From Firmicutes bacterium CAG:555 (GTDB lineage Bacteria > Bacillota > Clostridia > Oscillospirales > Oscillospiraceae), in the NCBI GenBank assembly GCA_000431075.1, contig HF986900.1:116243-179394 (forward strand): DNA of 63,152 bases. Reading direction: 5' to 3'. Both the position numbers and the translations under genes were made by a program. Every line of letters begins with the position of its first letter. Within the stretch, counting starts at the first letter, position 1. Shown in pieces: positions 1 through 8,408 of the stretch. The notes below the pieces were generated by a model. It did no database searches, had not been told where the DNA came from, and saw only the letters and a list, made by a program, of their open reading frames with translations.

Positions 1-19
1 CTGTGGCGTTTTTTTCTTT

Positions 20-1462
20 TTACAGGCTTTGCAGAAGCTTCAATAGAAACTCCCACACACGCTGCGTTGAAGCTACATCGAGCTTTTCATTTGTTGTGTG
101 GATATCGGGAATATTCGGCCCGAAGGATATGCAGTCGAGATCCTTTATCTTGTCTGCAAACAGGCCGCACTCAAGTCCGGCGTGGATAACGCTGAGCTCC
201 GGCTTTTCGCCGTACAAGCTCTCATATACCGCAACCGCCTTTTCACGCAAAACCGAGCTCTTTTTATACTCCCATGCGGGATACTCCCCGCCAATTGTCA
301 CCGTCCCGCCGTTTGCCGTGATAATGCCGGTGAGCTTGTCTTTCATCCTTGCCATTTCGTTGGCTGCCGAGCTTCTGAGGCAGAAGCTTAGTGAAACAGT
401 GTCATCATCGGTAGCTGCAACGCCGAGGTTGAGTGAGGACTCAACAAGCCCTTCAATATCAGGACTCATAGTCTGAACACCGTCGGGCACGGCGGACATT
501 GCGGCAGTGATTTTACCGCTCGTCTGTGCATCCGCAGCGCTGACACAGGTTTTGCCGAGTTCGGTAACGGCTATCTCAAGGTTGGGGTCGGTGCTGCTGT
601 ATTTTTCATAATTTAGCTTTGAAAAATGCCTGACAGTCTCTAACACGGCATTACGGTCGGACTCATTAAATGCGATCGTGCAGGTGCTTGCTTTTGCAAT
701 TGCATTGTCCTTTTCGCCGCCGGTTAAGGAAACAAGTCTGAGCGCAGTCTTGACGTTAATTTCGCCAAGCAGTCTGCCCATCAGAATGTTGGAATTTGCT
801 CGATTTTTATGTATCTCATTACCCGAGTGACCGCCGGTAAGGCCACTTATGTTAAGCTCTGCGCAGTACAGCTCCTCACTTTTCGAGTATAGTGGGAACT
901 GTGCAAGCACATGCGCACCTCCGGCGCAGCCGCAAGTTATTACGCCCTCCAGCTCGGAGTCAATGTTGAGCATGGTTTTGCTGCGGAGCTTTGATGCATC
1001 AAGGAACTGAGCTCCGTCCATACCGGTCTCCTCGTTAATGGTAAAAACGGCCTCTATTGGCGGATGCGGAATGGTATCCGAATCAAGAACGGCAAGTGCC
1101 ATTGCTACGGCAACACCGTCATCTGCGCCAAGGCTCGTTCCCTCTGCCCAAAGGTACTTGCCGTCGGTCTTGAGGTCAAGTCCATCCTTTTCGAGGTCTT
1201 TCAAACAGTCGGCAGTCTTGACTGTAACCATGTCAAGATGACCTTGGAGAATTACCGTCTCGTGCGTTTCATAGCCGCACGAGGCATTTTTATATATGAT
1301 GACATTGCCGAGCTCATCGCAGCAATAATCAAGACCTCGCTGCCTTGCAAACTCACAGCAAAGCTCGGTTATCTGCGCTGTGTTATCCGAGCCGTGCGGA
1401 ACTGAGGCAATGAGCTCGAAAAAATCAAATACTTTCTTAGGTTCAATATTCAGTGCTGACAT
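20..1462 (-). CDS. pepD: M20 family aminoacyl-histidine dipeptidase (PepD-like)
   Basis: Cytosolic zinc dipeptidase of about 480 aa, the usual length for PepD. Visible family motifs, in order: QGHLDMV with the metal-binding His and Asp, GADDGVAVAMAL, TINEETGMDGA with the catalytic Glu pair, NIDSE, and near the C-terminus HAGLECG. I place the start at 1462 (MSALNIEP) because GGGAG lies 6 nt upstream; an in-frame start 21 nt earlier has no such site. The start overlaps the end of the ArsC-like gene by a few bases' distance only, so it is the last gene of the rnj operon in this window. It probably recycles dipeptides together with the M19 peptidase two genes upstream. Confidence 0.88.
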   Translation of the reverse strand: MSALNIEPKKVFDFFELIASVPHGSDNTAQITELCCEFARQRGLDYCCDELGNVIIYKNASCGYETHETVILQGHLDMVTVKTADCLKDLEKDGLDLKTDGKYLWAEGTSLGADDGVAVAMALAVLDSDTIPHPPIEAVFTINEETGMDGAQFLDASKLRSKTMLNIDSELEGVITCGCAGGAHVLAQFPLYSKSEELYCAELNISGLTGGHSGNEIHKNRANSNILMGRLLGEINVKTALRLVSLTGGEKDNAIAKASTCTIAFNESDRNAVLETVRHFSKLNYEKYSSTDPNLEIAVTELGKTCVSAADAQTSGKITAAMSAVPDGVQTMSPDIEGLVESSLNLGVAATDDDTVSLSFCLRSSAANEMARMKDKLTGIITANGGTVTIGGEYPAWEYKKSSVLREKAVAVYESLYGEKPELSVIHAGLECGLFADKIKDLDCISFGPNIPDIHTTNEKLDVASTQRVWEFLLKLLQSL

Positions 1463-1464
1463 TT

Positions 1465-1797
1465 TTACTCCCATTTTGACCATACATCGGGCATATAGCC
1501 CACAGTAGCTTGCTTACCGTTTCGAACAATAGGCGTTTTTATGAGCCAGGGACATTCAAAGAGCTTATCGAGCTTAGCGTCGTTTGACGCAAGATATTGT
1601 ATCATCGGGTAATCAACATCGGCCGTATTTATCATGGCATCAAGGCCGACGGCGTTTTTGACAGAGTTCAGTTCTCCCCTGCTCATGCCGTATCTGTTTA
1701 TATCGACGAATTGATACTTGATGCGCCTTTCTTTGAAATATCGTTCGGCTTTCTTTGTGTCAAAGCATTTGCTCTTGCCGAATATTTGAATATTCAC
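1465..1797 (-). CDS. ArsC/Spx-family thioredoxin-fold protein
   Basis: A 110-aa protein of the ArsC/Spx/MgsR family. The N-terminus carries a single active-site-like Cys in GKSKCFDTKK (Cys11) without the CxxC of Spx, and the C-terminal half has the family signature around ECPWLIKTPIVRNGK. It could be a glutaredoxin-type arsenate reductase or a redox protein of unknown substrate; no ars genes lie nearby, so arsenate reduction is not supported by context. The start is GTG and overlaps the stop of the M19 dipeptidase (GTGA), so translation is probably coupled. Confidence 0.82.
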   Translation of the reverse strand: MNIQIFGKSKCFDTKKAERYFKERRIKYQFVDINRYGMSRGELNSVKNAVGLDAMINTADVDYPMIQYLASNDAKLDKLFECPWLIKTPIVRNGKQATVGYMPDVWSKWE

Positions 1798-2699
1798 AGT
1801 ATTTTCTCCATTATATCGTAAAGATTATCCCAAAACAGCGCCCTGACGAGGGTCTCGTGATAGTTTCGCTTCAGCAGCTCGTTATATAGCATATCAAGCT
1901 CTTGCACACCGCAAATCCCCATTGGAGTGCTGCCTATACCGTCAAAATCGCAGCCGAGAAAGACAGAACGCTCACCGCCGAGGGACAAAAAGTGCTCTAT
2001 GTGAGCGATGACGGCATTGATATCTTTGCCCAAACCGAGAAATTCGGGATACAGGTTTATTCCGGCACCGCCGCCAACGGTGACGAGAGCATTGAACTGC
2101 TCATCGGTGAGATTTCTCGGGACATTGCATAATGCCTTGGCGTTGGAATGCCCTGCAATCACTGGCTTTTCGCACACCTCAAGCGTATCCCAGAAGCCGC
2201 GCTCCGAGATATGCGACATATCCAAAATAAAGCCCATGCGCTGTGCCTTCCTAACAAATGCTCTTCCCTTTTCGGTCAAGCCCTCTCCACTCCCTGCGGC
2301 AGCGCCGCAAAGCTCATTGTCAAAATTCCATGTTGGATGCAGCACTCTGACGCCATCTTGATAAGCACTTTCGAGTGAGCTTATCTGCTCGCAGCCCTCA
2401 ACGGATATGAGAGCTGCCACTTTCCCAAGCTCAGAAGCCCTTTTGATATCATGAAAATTCAGACATAGCATCACTATGTCCGAATTTTCCTCTATTTCTC
2501 GGTTTAAGCGCCGAAGCATTGCTCTTGCTTTCTCAACAGGACGGTCGAGCGTTTCCGCACAAACGGCAAAAACTTGAGCACATGGGGTAAATTTGCGAAG
2601 TCTTTCAAGATCTGTATGAAAACTGTTTTTACGCAGGCTTCCACCCTCGGTCATGACCCTTGATATAGTATCGCAATGGCAGTCAAAAAGCGGTATCAT
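1794..2699 (-). CDS. Peptidase M19 (membrane dipeptidase family)
   Basis: Zinc dipeptidase of about 301 aa. It begins with MIPLFDCHCDT, which contains the DxHxD metal ligands, and continues with the bridging Glu in ISVEGCE, a HPTWNF motif, DMSHIS and HSNAKAL, all typical of M19. I chose the start at 2699 because it overlaps the rnj stop as ATGA and because the upstream in-frame residues are the translated tail of rnj in another frame. Its likely job is hydrolysis of dipeptides, including D-amino-acid dipeptides. There is no signal peptide, so it appears cytosolic. Confidence 0.87.
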   Translation of the reverse strand: MIPLFDCHCDTISRVMTEGGSLRKNSFHTDLERLRKFTPCAQVFAVCAETLDRPVEKARAMLRRLNREIEENSDIVMLCLNFHDIKRASELGKVAALISVEGCEQISSLESAYQDGVRVLHPTWNFDNELCGAAAGSGEGLTEKGRAFVRKAQRMGFILDMSHISERGFWDTLEVCEKPVIAGHSNAKALCNVPRNLTDEQFNALVTVGGGAGINLYPEFLGLGKDINAVIAHIEHFLSLGGERSVFLGCDFDGIGSTPMGICGVQELDMLYNELLKRNYHETLVRALFWDNLYDIMEKIL

Positions 2700-4354
2700 A
2701 CCTCGGAAATAAGCGGCAGTATCATCGGGCTGCGCTTCGTGGTCTTGTACAGGTAGCTTGAAACATTGCTCTTGATGCGACTTTTTATCGATGCCCAATC
2801 TTTAACGCCGTTTTCCTCGCAAGTCATAACGGTCTCTTTGGTGACACGCTTGAGCTCCTCAATCATGGACTCGGCCTCTTTTACATACACAAAGCCTCTC
2901 GTGAGTATCTCGGGCTCTGCCAGCATAGCATTGTCCCAAGAGGACATGGTCACCACAATGACCACCATGCCGTCCTCAGCAAGTCTGTGCCTGTCACGCA
3001 TTACGACACTGCCGACATCGCCGACACCCATACCGTCGACCATGACAGCGCCTGACTGTACGGCACCGTTGAGCTTGATGCTTTTTTTGGATATCTCTAT
3101 GACCTTGCCGTTTTCGCCGATGACAACATTTTTAGCCGGCACGCCCATGAATTTACCAAGCTCTGCGTGCTTAACGAGCATGCGGTATTCGCCGTGGACA
3201 GGGATGAAATACTTGGGCTTTACGAGCGCAAGCATCATCTTCTGCTCCTCCTGTGAGGCGTGGCCGGAAACATGAAGCTCGGTATTACGGTCATAAATGA
3301 CCTCAGCGCCCTTATGGAAAAGCTCGTCGATTACCTTGCTAATCATGTTTTCATTGCCCGGTATGGCCGATGCCGATATGATGACACGGTCACCGGCTTC
3401 GATGTTTATCTGCCGATGCTCGGAAAATGCCATGCGGTACAGTGCGGACATAGTCTCGCCCTGGCTGCCGGTCGAGATAATAACGACCTTGTTTTTCGGC
3501 AGCTTATTTATATGGTTTATATCAACCATGGTGTCCTCGGGGATGTTGAGATACCCGAGAACGCTTGCAACACGCAGAATATTCTCCATACTGCGGCCGG
3601 TTATGCCGACTTTGCGTTTATACTTTGCCGCAACATCGATTATCTGCTGCAATCTGTGGACATTAGACGCAAAGGTCGTAATAATAATACGCTGATCACA
3701 GTTTTTAAACAGCATATCGAAGGTCTCTCCGACCTTGCGCTCGGATGCGGAATGGCCGGGCTTTTCGACATTCGTCGAGTCGCTCAAAAGGGCAAGCACG
3801 CCCTCGTTGCCGAGTTGGCCGAGACGGGGCAGGTCGATCATCTTGCCCTGAACGGGCGTTACATCGATCTTGAAATCGCCGGTGTGGACAATAGTGCCAA
3901 GCGGGGTCTTTATCGCAAGTGCAACAGCATCGGCAATGCTGTGGTTAACATTGATGAACTCAATGCTAAAGCACCCCAGCCTGAACACATCCCCTGCTTT
4001 CTTGGTGAAGATCTGCGTATTGTAAAGCAGATCATGCTCCTCAAGCTTGAGCTCAACAAGCGCAGCTGTGAGCGGCGTTGCGTAGATGGGTACATCAAGT
4101 TCGGTCATAACATACGGGATAGCACCGATGTGATCCTCGTGACCATGGGTGAGGATGATGCCTCTAACTCTGTCGGCGTTGGCCTTCAAATAGGAAATGT
4201 CGGGTATGACGATGTCGATACCGTACATCTGCTCATCGGGAAATCCCAAGCCACAGTCAACAACGATAATATCTGTGCCGCACTCATAGGCGGTCATGTT
4301 TTTTCCGATCTCTCCGAGACCGCCAAGCGGGATGATTTTGATTTTAGGTGTCAT
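2696..4354 (-). CDS. rnj: Ribonuclease J
   Basis: About 552 aa, the normal length for RNase J. It has the metallo-beta-lactamase motif HGHEDHIG near residue 75, followed by HTGDFKIDVTP, SDSTN, and the beta-CASP motifs SGHAS and PVHGE. It acts in mRNA decay and rRNA maturation as a 5'-3' exonuclease and endonuclease. The start at 4354 has a GGAGG 5 nt upstream. The gene follows recR after a 161-nt gap holding a long hairpin in its leader (see 4401-4453). It is the first gene of a coupled string with the M19 peptidase, the ArsC-like protein and pepD. Confidence 0.95.
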   Translation of the reverse strand: MTPKIKIIPLGGLGEIGKNMTAYECGTDIIVVDCGLGFPDEQMYGIDIVIPDISYLKANADRVRGIILTHGHEDHIGAIPYVMTELDVPIYATPLTAALVELKLEEHDLLYNTQIFTKKAGDVFRLGCFSIEFINVNHSIADAVALAIKTPLGTIVHTGDFKIDVTPVQGKMIDLPRLGQLGNEGVLALLSDSTNVEKPGHSASERKVGETFDMLFKNCDQRIIITTFASNVHRLQQIIDVAAKYKRKVGITGRSMENILRVASVLGYLNIPEDTMVDINHINKLPKNKVVIISTGSQGETMSALYRMAFSEHRQINIEAGDRVIISASAIPGNENMISKVIDELFHKGAEVIYDRNTELHVSGHASQEEQKMMLALVKPKYFIPVHGEYRMLVKHAELGKFMGVPAKNVVIGENGKVIEISKKSIKLNGAVQSGAVMVDGMGVGDVGSVVMRDRHRLAEDGMVVIVVTMSSWDNAMLAEPEILTRGFVYVKEAESMIEELKRVTKETVMTCEENGVKDWASIKSRIKSNVSSYLYKTTKRSPMILPLISEV

Positions 4355-4400
4355 ATATGCCTCCATTCGTAATAATTGGCTTCCGAAAATGCAAAACAAA

Positions 4401-4453
4401 GGGAACCTCGCTCAAAACTGCCCTGTTTCGCAGCTTAAAGCGTGGCATTCCCC
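4401..4453 (-). promoter_or_regulatory. Long imperfect hairpin in the rnj 5' leader
   Basis: On the minus strand the leader forms an extended stem: GGGAA pairs with TTCCC at the base, then CC with GG, then a 13-bp arm (CGCTTTAAGCTGC with GCAGTTTTGAGCG, one mismatch and three G-U pairs). The loop is GAAACAGG. No U-run follows, so it is not a terminator. It ends about 47 nt before the rnj start. It could be an RNase J autoregulatory structure or a small RNA; I do not recognise it as SRP RNA or 6S RNA. Confidence 0.5.
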
Positions 4454-4515
4454 CACACACATATTCGGTATGTATAAAAAAGTTACTCTTCTACGCTAAA
4501 ATTATTGCCCGAAAA

Positions 4516-5121
4516 TTATAATTCAATTCTGCCTTCAATAGCTCTGAGCAGAGTTGCATCATCCGCAAATTCAAGATTCGAGCCGACGGGTATACCGTAG
4601 GCAAGTCGTGTGACCTTGACATCAAAGGGCTTTAAAAGCCTTGAAATGTACATAGCGGTCGCATCGCCCTCGGTATCCGGGTTCGTCGCCATTATTATTT
4701 CGCTTATCTCGCTGTCCTCAGCGGCAACACGCTTGACAAGCTCGCTTATCCTGATATCATCCGGCCCGACATGGCTTATAGGCGACAAAACGCCGTGCAG
4801 AACATGGTACACGCCATTATACTCATGGCTGCGCTCAATAGACAGTACATCACGGGGCTCGGAAACGACGCAAACGGTACTTTTATCACGCCTGTTGCTC
4901 TGACAAACTGGGCAGATATCGCCCTCGGTCAGGTTCTGGCATATCTTACAGCAGCTCACATGAGCCTTTGCTTCCATGATTGCCGTAGCAAAGCTCTCCG
5001 CCTCTCCATCGGGCAGAGAAAGAACATGGAACGCAAGCCGTTGTGCGCTTTTTCTGCCGATACCGGGCAGAGACGCAAACTTATCTATGAGGTTTTCAAG
5101 TGATGCAGGGAAAAATGCCAT
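4516..5121 (-). CDS. recR: Recombination mediator RecR
   Basis: About 201 aa, matching RecR length. The order is an N-terminal helix-hairpin-helix (SLPGIGRKSAQRLAFH), a C4 zinc finger (CCKICQNLTEGDICPVC), and a Toprim domain (VVSEPRDVLSIE, ATNPDTEGDATAMY), with the C-terminal LAYGIPVGSNLEFAD motif. It loads RecA together with RecO and RecF during gap repair. I use the start at 5121 (MAFFPASLENL) because family members begin there. It lies 16 nt after rpe; this pairing is unusual, since recR more often follows dnaX and ybaB. Confidence 0.95.
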   Translation of the reverse strand: MAFFPASLENLIDKFASLPGIGRKSAQRLAFHVLSLPDGEAESFATAIMEAKAHVSCCKICQNLTEGDICPVCQSNRRDKSTVCVVSEPRDVLSIERSHEYNGVYHVLHGVLSPISHVGPDDIRISELVKRVAAEDSEISEIIMATNPDTEGDATAMYISRLLKPFDVKVTRLAYGIPVGSNLEFADDATLLRAIEGRIEL

Positions 5122-5137
5122 AGGTGTGTATCTCCAA

Positions 5138-5791
5138 TTATGCGTTTCTGATAGCTTTAATCTGTGCAGCTCTATCGGGCTTTCCGAACACCGCACTTCC
5201 GGCAACAAGGACATTTGCTCCGGCTTCCTTTACGAGCTTCGCCGTCATGGGGTCAACGCCGCCGTCTACCTCAAGCTCGCAATCAAGGCCTCTGCGGTCT
5301 ATCTCCTCGCGGAACTGCTTTATCTTCGGAAGCTGGTCATACATGAAGCTCTGGCCGCCGAAGCCGGGCTCGACCGTCATAACAAGGACCATATCAAGTC
5401 TATCAAGATACGGGTACAGTGCCTCGGCAGGGGTTTTTGGCTTAACGGACAGGCCAACTTTTTTACCGCAGCGTTTTACGATATCGATAGCCTCGCTTAT
5501 CTTCTCGGGAGTGTCGGCCTCAACATGGAACATGACAAGATCGGCACCCGTTTTGCAGAAAACCTCAGCGTATCTGACCGGACGGTCTATCATGAGGTGA
5601 ACATCAAGGAACATATCGGTCGTCTTGCGGACGGATTTTAACACCGGAATGCCTATCGAAATGTTTGGAACGAATTGACCATCCATCACATCAAAATGGA
5701 CATAATCGGCTCCGCCCTGCTTTATATCTTCAATTTCCGTCCCGAGCTTTGAAAAATCGGCAGAGAGAATTGAAGGAGCTATCTTTATCAT
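5138..5791 (-). CDS. rpe: Ribulose-phosphate 3-epimerase
   Basis: About 217 aa TIM-barrel epimerase that interconverts ribulose-5-phosphate and xylulose-5-phosphate. Motifs: MIKIAPSILSADF at the N-terminus, HFDVMDGQFVPN with the catalytic Asp and metal ligands, DVHLMI, MTVEPGFGGQ, and LEVDGGV. The start at 5791 has GAGG 8 nt upstream. The reading frame stays open upstream to 5947, but that region holds a promoter and two stable hairpins, so it is a leader and not coding. It is the first gene of the transcript and recR follows. Confidence 0.95.
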   Translation of the reverse strand: MIKIAPSILSADFSKLGTEIEDIKQGGADYVHFDVMDGQFVPNISIGIPVLKSVRKTTDMFLDVHLMIDRPVRYAEVFCKTGADLVMFHVEADTPEKISEAIDIVKRCGKKVGLSVKPKTPAEALYPYLDRLDMVLVMTVEPGFGGQSFMYDQLPKIKQFREEIDRRGLDCELEVDGGVDPMTAKLVKEAGANVLVAGSAVFGKPDRAAQIKAIRNA

Positions 5792-5912
5792 GACATTAAC
5801 CTCAACATAGAGTGTAGCATAAAATGAGTCAGCGGTCAGGTGCGCACCGCTGCTTTTATATATCCGGGGAATGCCTCTTGCGGGTGTTCCCCGGGCCTGC
5901 ACAAACTTTTGC
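5792..5912 (-). promoter_or_regulatory. Structured 5' leader of rpe-recR
   Basis: About 120 nt between the predicted transcription start and the rpe start codon. It holds two perfect inverted repeats on the minus strand: CCGGGGAA with TTCCCCGG (arms at 5887-5894 and 5864-5871, 15-nt loop) and CAGCGGT with ACCGCTG (arms at 5846-5852 and 5830-5836, 9-nt loop). Neither is followed by a U-run on the minus strand. It does not match a riboswitch class I know. Confidence 0.5.
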
Positions 5913-5918
5913 TTATAC

Positions 5919-5947
5919 ATTATACTACGCAATATATAGATTAGCAA
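5919..5947 (-). promoter_or_regulatory. Sigma-A promoter of rpe-recR
   Basis: On the minus strand, TTGCTA (5942-5947) and a perfect TATAAT (5919-5924) are separated by 17 nt. Transcription should start near 5912. Confidence 0.75.
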
Positions 5948-5971
5948 GCATTAAAGCCCGATTATATTGTG

Positions 5972-6002
5972 AAAAAAAGCAGAAAAGCTGATGCTTTTCT
6001 GC
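5972..6002 (-). terminator. Rho-independent terminator after the YbaK-like gene
   Basis: GCAGAAAAGC and GCTTTTCTGC form a 10-bp stem with a 4-nt loop, followed on the minus strand by seven Ts. It closes the T-box/tyrS transcript about 10 nt after the last stop codon. Confidence 0.9.
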
Positions 6003-6011
6003 TTTCATTGT

Positions 6012-6491
6012 TTACATCTGCGGCTCCGGGAGCTTGCAGACATCTATCCATTCTATTGCGTTTGAGTATTTAAACAACTCATCCAAGTTGAGCTCTATCG
6101 CACTGTTTCCGCTGCCGACAGCGGGGAAAACGGTGGTAAAGCGCTTGAGGCTCTCATCGAGATACACATCAATGCCGTCGTTTATGCCGAATGGGCAAAC
6201 ACCGCCGACAGGGTGGCCGACAAGCTCGAGCACCTCATCGGGCGAGGGCATTTTGGCCTTCATGTGGAATTTATCCTTGAACTTTCTGTTGTCTATTCTG
6301 GCATCGCCTGCTGCGAGGATAAGAATGCAGCTATCACCCTTCTTAAAAGAAAGCGTCTTTGCAATCCTTGCGCCCTCAACGCCAAGTGCCAGTGCCGCAA
6401 GCTCGACGGTGGCGCTGGACACAGGAAACTCCTGCACCCTGTCCTCCATGCCGAACTGCATGAAATATGCTCTGCCTTTTTCTATTGACAT
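6012..6491 (-). CDS. YbaK/ProX-type aminoacyl-tRNA deacylase family protein
   Basis: A 159-aa protein of the YbaK/ProXp fold. It shows the conserved Lys in IAKTLSFKKGD and the signature VGHPVGGVCPFGI. Relatives hydrolyse mischarged tRNAs (Cys-, Ala- or Ser-tRNA); the exact substrate cannot be read from sequence. The start at 6491 has GGAG 7 nt upstream. It is the last gene of the Tyr T-box transcript, 12 nt after tyrS, so its expression should rise when tyrosine is limiting. A second YbaK-family protein is encoded at 38951-39424. Confidence 0.85.
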   Translation of the reverse strand: MSIEKGRAYFMQFGMEDRVQEFPVSSATVELAALALGVEGARIAKTLSFKKGDSCILILAAGDARIDNRKFKDKFHMKAKMPSPDEVLELVGHPVGGVCPFGINDGIDVYLDESLKRFTTVFPAVGSGNSAIELNLDELFKYSNAIEWIDVCKLPEPQM

Positions 6492-6503
6492 TTTAATTCT
6501 CCG

Positions 6504-7727
6504 TTACTTCAAAATAAGCTTGTTGAAGTTTTTCTTGCCTCTCTTGATAACGATACCGTTTTTGAGGGTATCGGCATCATAGGAAGCAGAGATATCTGCG
6601 ACCTTTTCATCGTTTACGGAAACTCCGCCCTGCTGGATATTGCGCCTTGCCTCGGACTTTGACGCACAAAGGCCGGTCTTTACAAGTGCGGTCATGATAT
6701 CGATTACGCCGTCGGAAAGGTCATTTATCGTTATCTCGGTCGTGGGTATGTTTTCATCATCGCCCCTGCCGCCGAAAAGCGCCTTTGAGGATGCCTCGGC
6801 TGCCTTAGCTTCCTCCTCGCCGTGGACAAGTGAGGTAAGCTCGTATGCAAGTATTTCCTTTGCACGGTTGAGCTGTGAGCCCTCCCATTTGTCCATTTCC
6901 TCGATCTGTTCGAGTGGCAGGAAGGTCAGCATGCGGATGCACTTGAGAACATCGGCATCGCCGACATTGCGCCAGTACTGGTAGAACTCGAAGGGAGATG
7001 TCTTGTTCGGGTCAAGCCAAACTGCGCCGGAAGCGGTCTTACCCATCTTCTTGCCCTCGGAGTTGAGCAGCAGCGTGATGGTCATTGCGTGAGCGTCCTT
7101 GCCGAGCTTGCGGCGAATGAGCTCAGTGCCGCCGAGCATATTGCTCCACTGGTCGTTGCCGCCGAATTGCATATTGCAGCCGTAATGCTGGAACATGTAG
7201 TAGAAGTCGTAGCTCTGCATTATCATGTAGTTAAACTCAAGGAAGCTCAGGCCCTTTTCCATGCGCTGCTTGTAGCACTCGGCTCTGAGCATGTTGTTAA
7301 CGGAGAAGCAGGGGCCGACCTCACGCAAAAGCTCAATGTAATTAAGAGGCTTTAGCCATGCGGAGTTACGAAGCATGAGCGCCTTGCCGTCAGAAAAATC
7401 GATAAATTTCTCCATCTGTCTCTTAAAGCACTCGGCATTGTGAGCAATGGTCTCCTCGGTCAGCATCTGACGCATATCGGTGCGGCCGGAGGGGTCGCCG
7501 ATGAGGGTCGTGCCGTCTCCAATGAGGGCGATGGGCTTGTTGCCCGCCATCTGCAGGCGCTTCATGAGGCACAATGCCATGAAATGGCCGACATGCAGCG
7601 AGTCTGCGGTGCAGTCAAAGCCGATGTAGAAGGTGGCCTTGCCGTTGTTTATCATTTCCTTAATTTCTTCTTCGTTAGTTACCTGAGCGATAAGTCCTCT
7701 GGCAACGAGTTCCTCGTAAATGTTCAT
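6504..7727 (-). CDS. tyrS: Tyrosyl-tRNA synthetase
   Basis: 407 aa class I synthetase. The HIGH motif is HVGH in DSLHVGHFMAL, GDGTTLIGDPSGR follows, and the KMSKS equivalent is KMGKTASG. A C-terminal S4 domain is seen in ASKSEARRNIQQGGVSVN. The start at 7727 has AGGAG 7 nt upstream. It sits 14 nt after the C_GCAxxG_C_C gene, in the transcript that begins with the T-box leader whose specifier is UAC (Tyr). Confidence 0.97.
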   Translation of the reverse strand: MNIYEELVARGLIAQVTNEEEIKEMINNGKATFYIGFDCTADSLHVGHFMALCLMKRLQMAGNKPIALIGDGTTLIGDPSGRTDMRQMLTEETIAHNAECFKRQMEKFIDFSDGKALMLRNSAWLKPLNYIELLREVGPCFSVNNMLRAECYKQRMEKGLSFLEFNYMIMQSYDFYYMFQHYGCNMQFGGNDQWSNMLGGTELIRRKLGKDAHAMTITLLLNSEGKKMGKTASGAVWLDPNKTSPFEFYQYWRNVGDADVLKCIRMLTFLPLEQIEEMDKWEGSQLNRAKEILAYELTSLVHGEEEAKAAEASSKALFGGRGDDENIPTTEITINDLSDGVIDIMTALVKTGLCASKSEARRNIQQGGVSVNDEKVADISASYDADTLKNGIVIKRGKKNFNKLILK

Positions 7728-7741
7728 TTATTCTCTCCTTA

Positions 7742-8134
7742 TTATTTATTCTCTTTGATGATTTTTTCGGCGGTCTCGGCCATAAAGCCGATTATCTTGG
7801 GGCAGCTCACACCGTTTTTCTTAAGGTCAATGCAGCGGACGCAGCCGTACTTATCACGGACGATGTCAACGCTTTTGCTTGCAATAGTCGCTATCTTCTT
7901 TTTTGCCTCGGTATCCTGTGCGTCATTAAACGGACAGGCAAGACCTGCCGCCATAACTGCGCCGGATATCGCTCCGCATATCTCTCCGCTGCGGACACCG
8001 CCGCCAAAGCCTGCGGAAATGGCAAGCGCCGTTTTTTCATCGATATCATAATAATCACGGCATGCAGCCAGAACCGATTGCGCACAGTTGTAGCCGTTAA
8101 GATGATACTCCAAAGCCGTATCTTTTACACTCAT
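7742..8134 (-). CDS. C_GCAxxG_C_C family (redox-active Cys) protein
   Basis: A 130-aa protein with the family's ordered cysteines: YNCAQSVL, EICGAISGAVMAAGL (CGAxxG), GCVRC and SCPKII. Members are thought to bind metal or a redox centre, but no reaction is established for this group. The start at 8134 has GGAGG 8 nt upstream, directly behind the T-box terminator. Being the first gene under a Tyr T-box, ahead of tyrS, suggests a link to tyrosine or amino-acid supply, or simple co-expression. Confidence 0.85.
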   Translation of the reverse strand: MSVKDTALEYHLNGYNCAQSVLAACRDYYDIDEKTALAISAGFGGGVRSGEICGAISGAVMAAGLACPFNDAQDTEAKKKIATIASKSVDIVRDKYGCVRCIDLKKNGVSCPKIIGFMAETAEKIIKENK

Positions 8135-8142
8135 TTATCTAT

Positions 8143-8402
8143 CCTCCAAAAACAAAGCCCTCTGTCCAAAAGACAGAGGGCGAATTAACGCGGTACCACC
8201 TCTATACGCCAGCCCCTCACGAAGCCGGCCTCGGTGAGTTTGAAACTCAAGCGCAATATCGGGCGCATCCCGTCACAGCCTACTATAATTTCGGTGTGCC
8301 GCTCCAAGCCGTATTCAGTCTAACCTGCTCTCCCCTTTTCAGCAAACAGGGTCTCTCTATGCAGCAAAATCAAACTTACTTGTGCTCTTCTTTGCGTTTA
8401 CT
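8143..8402 (-). promoter_or_regulatory. T-box riboswitch, tyrosine specific
   Basis: On the minus strand the leader has the invariant T-box GGTGGTACCGCG (8189-8200) and a terminator of a 10-bp stem GCCCTCTGTC/GACAGAGGGC (8157-8181) followed by a T-rich tail. Stem I can be folded: AGUUUGAU pairs with GUUAGACU, the distal arm is CCCU/AGGG, and the lower CAAG/CUUG frames a loop with AGUA on the 5' side and GAA then UAC (8311-8313) on the 3' side. UAC is a Tyr codon, which agrees with tyrS downstream. Uncharged tRNA-Tyr should favour the antiterminator. Confidence 0.95.
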
Positions 8403-8408
8403 TGCACG

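Noticed and set aside
1465..1797. Arsenic resistance locus
   Set aside because: Only an ArsC/Spx-fold protein is present, with no arsB, acr3 or arsR nearby.
3260..4372. A 370-codon plus-strand open frame opposite rnj
   Set aside because: It is the antisense of a clear RNase J gene; the frame is open because of codon bias, and it has no family motifs or ribosome site.
4401..4453. SRP RNA or 6S RNA near recR
   Set aside because: The hairpin lacks the GGAAGGAAGCAG domain IV of SRP RNA and the open central bubble of 6S RNA.
5792..5947. N-terminal extension of Rpe in frame with an upstream ATG
   Set aside because: The region holds a consensus promoter and two stable hairpins, and family members start at MIKIAPS.
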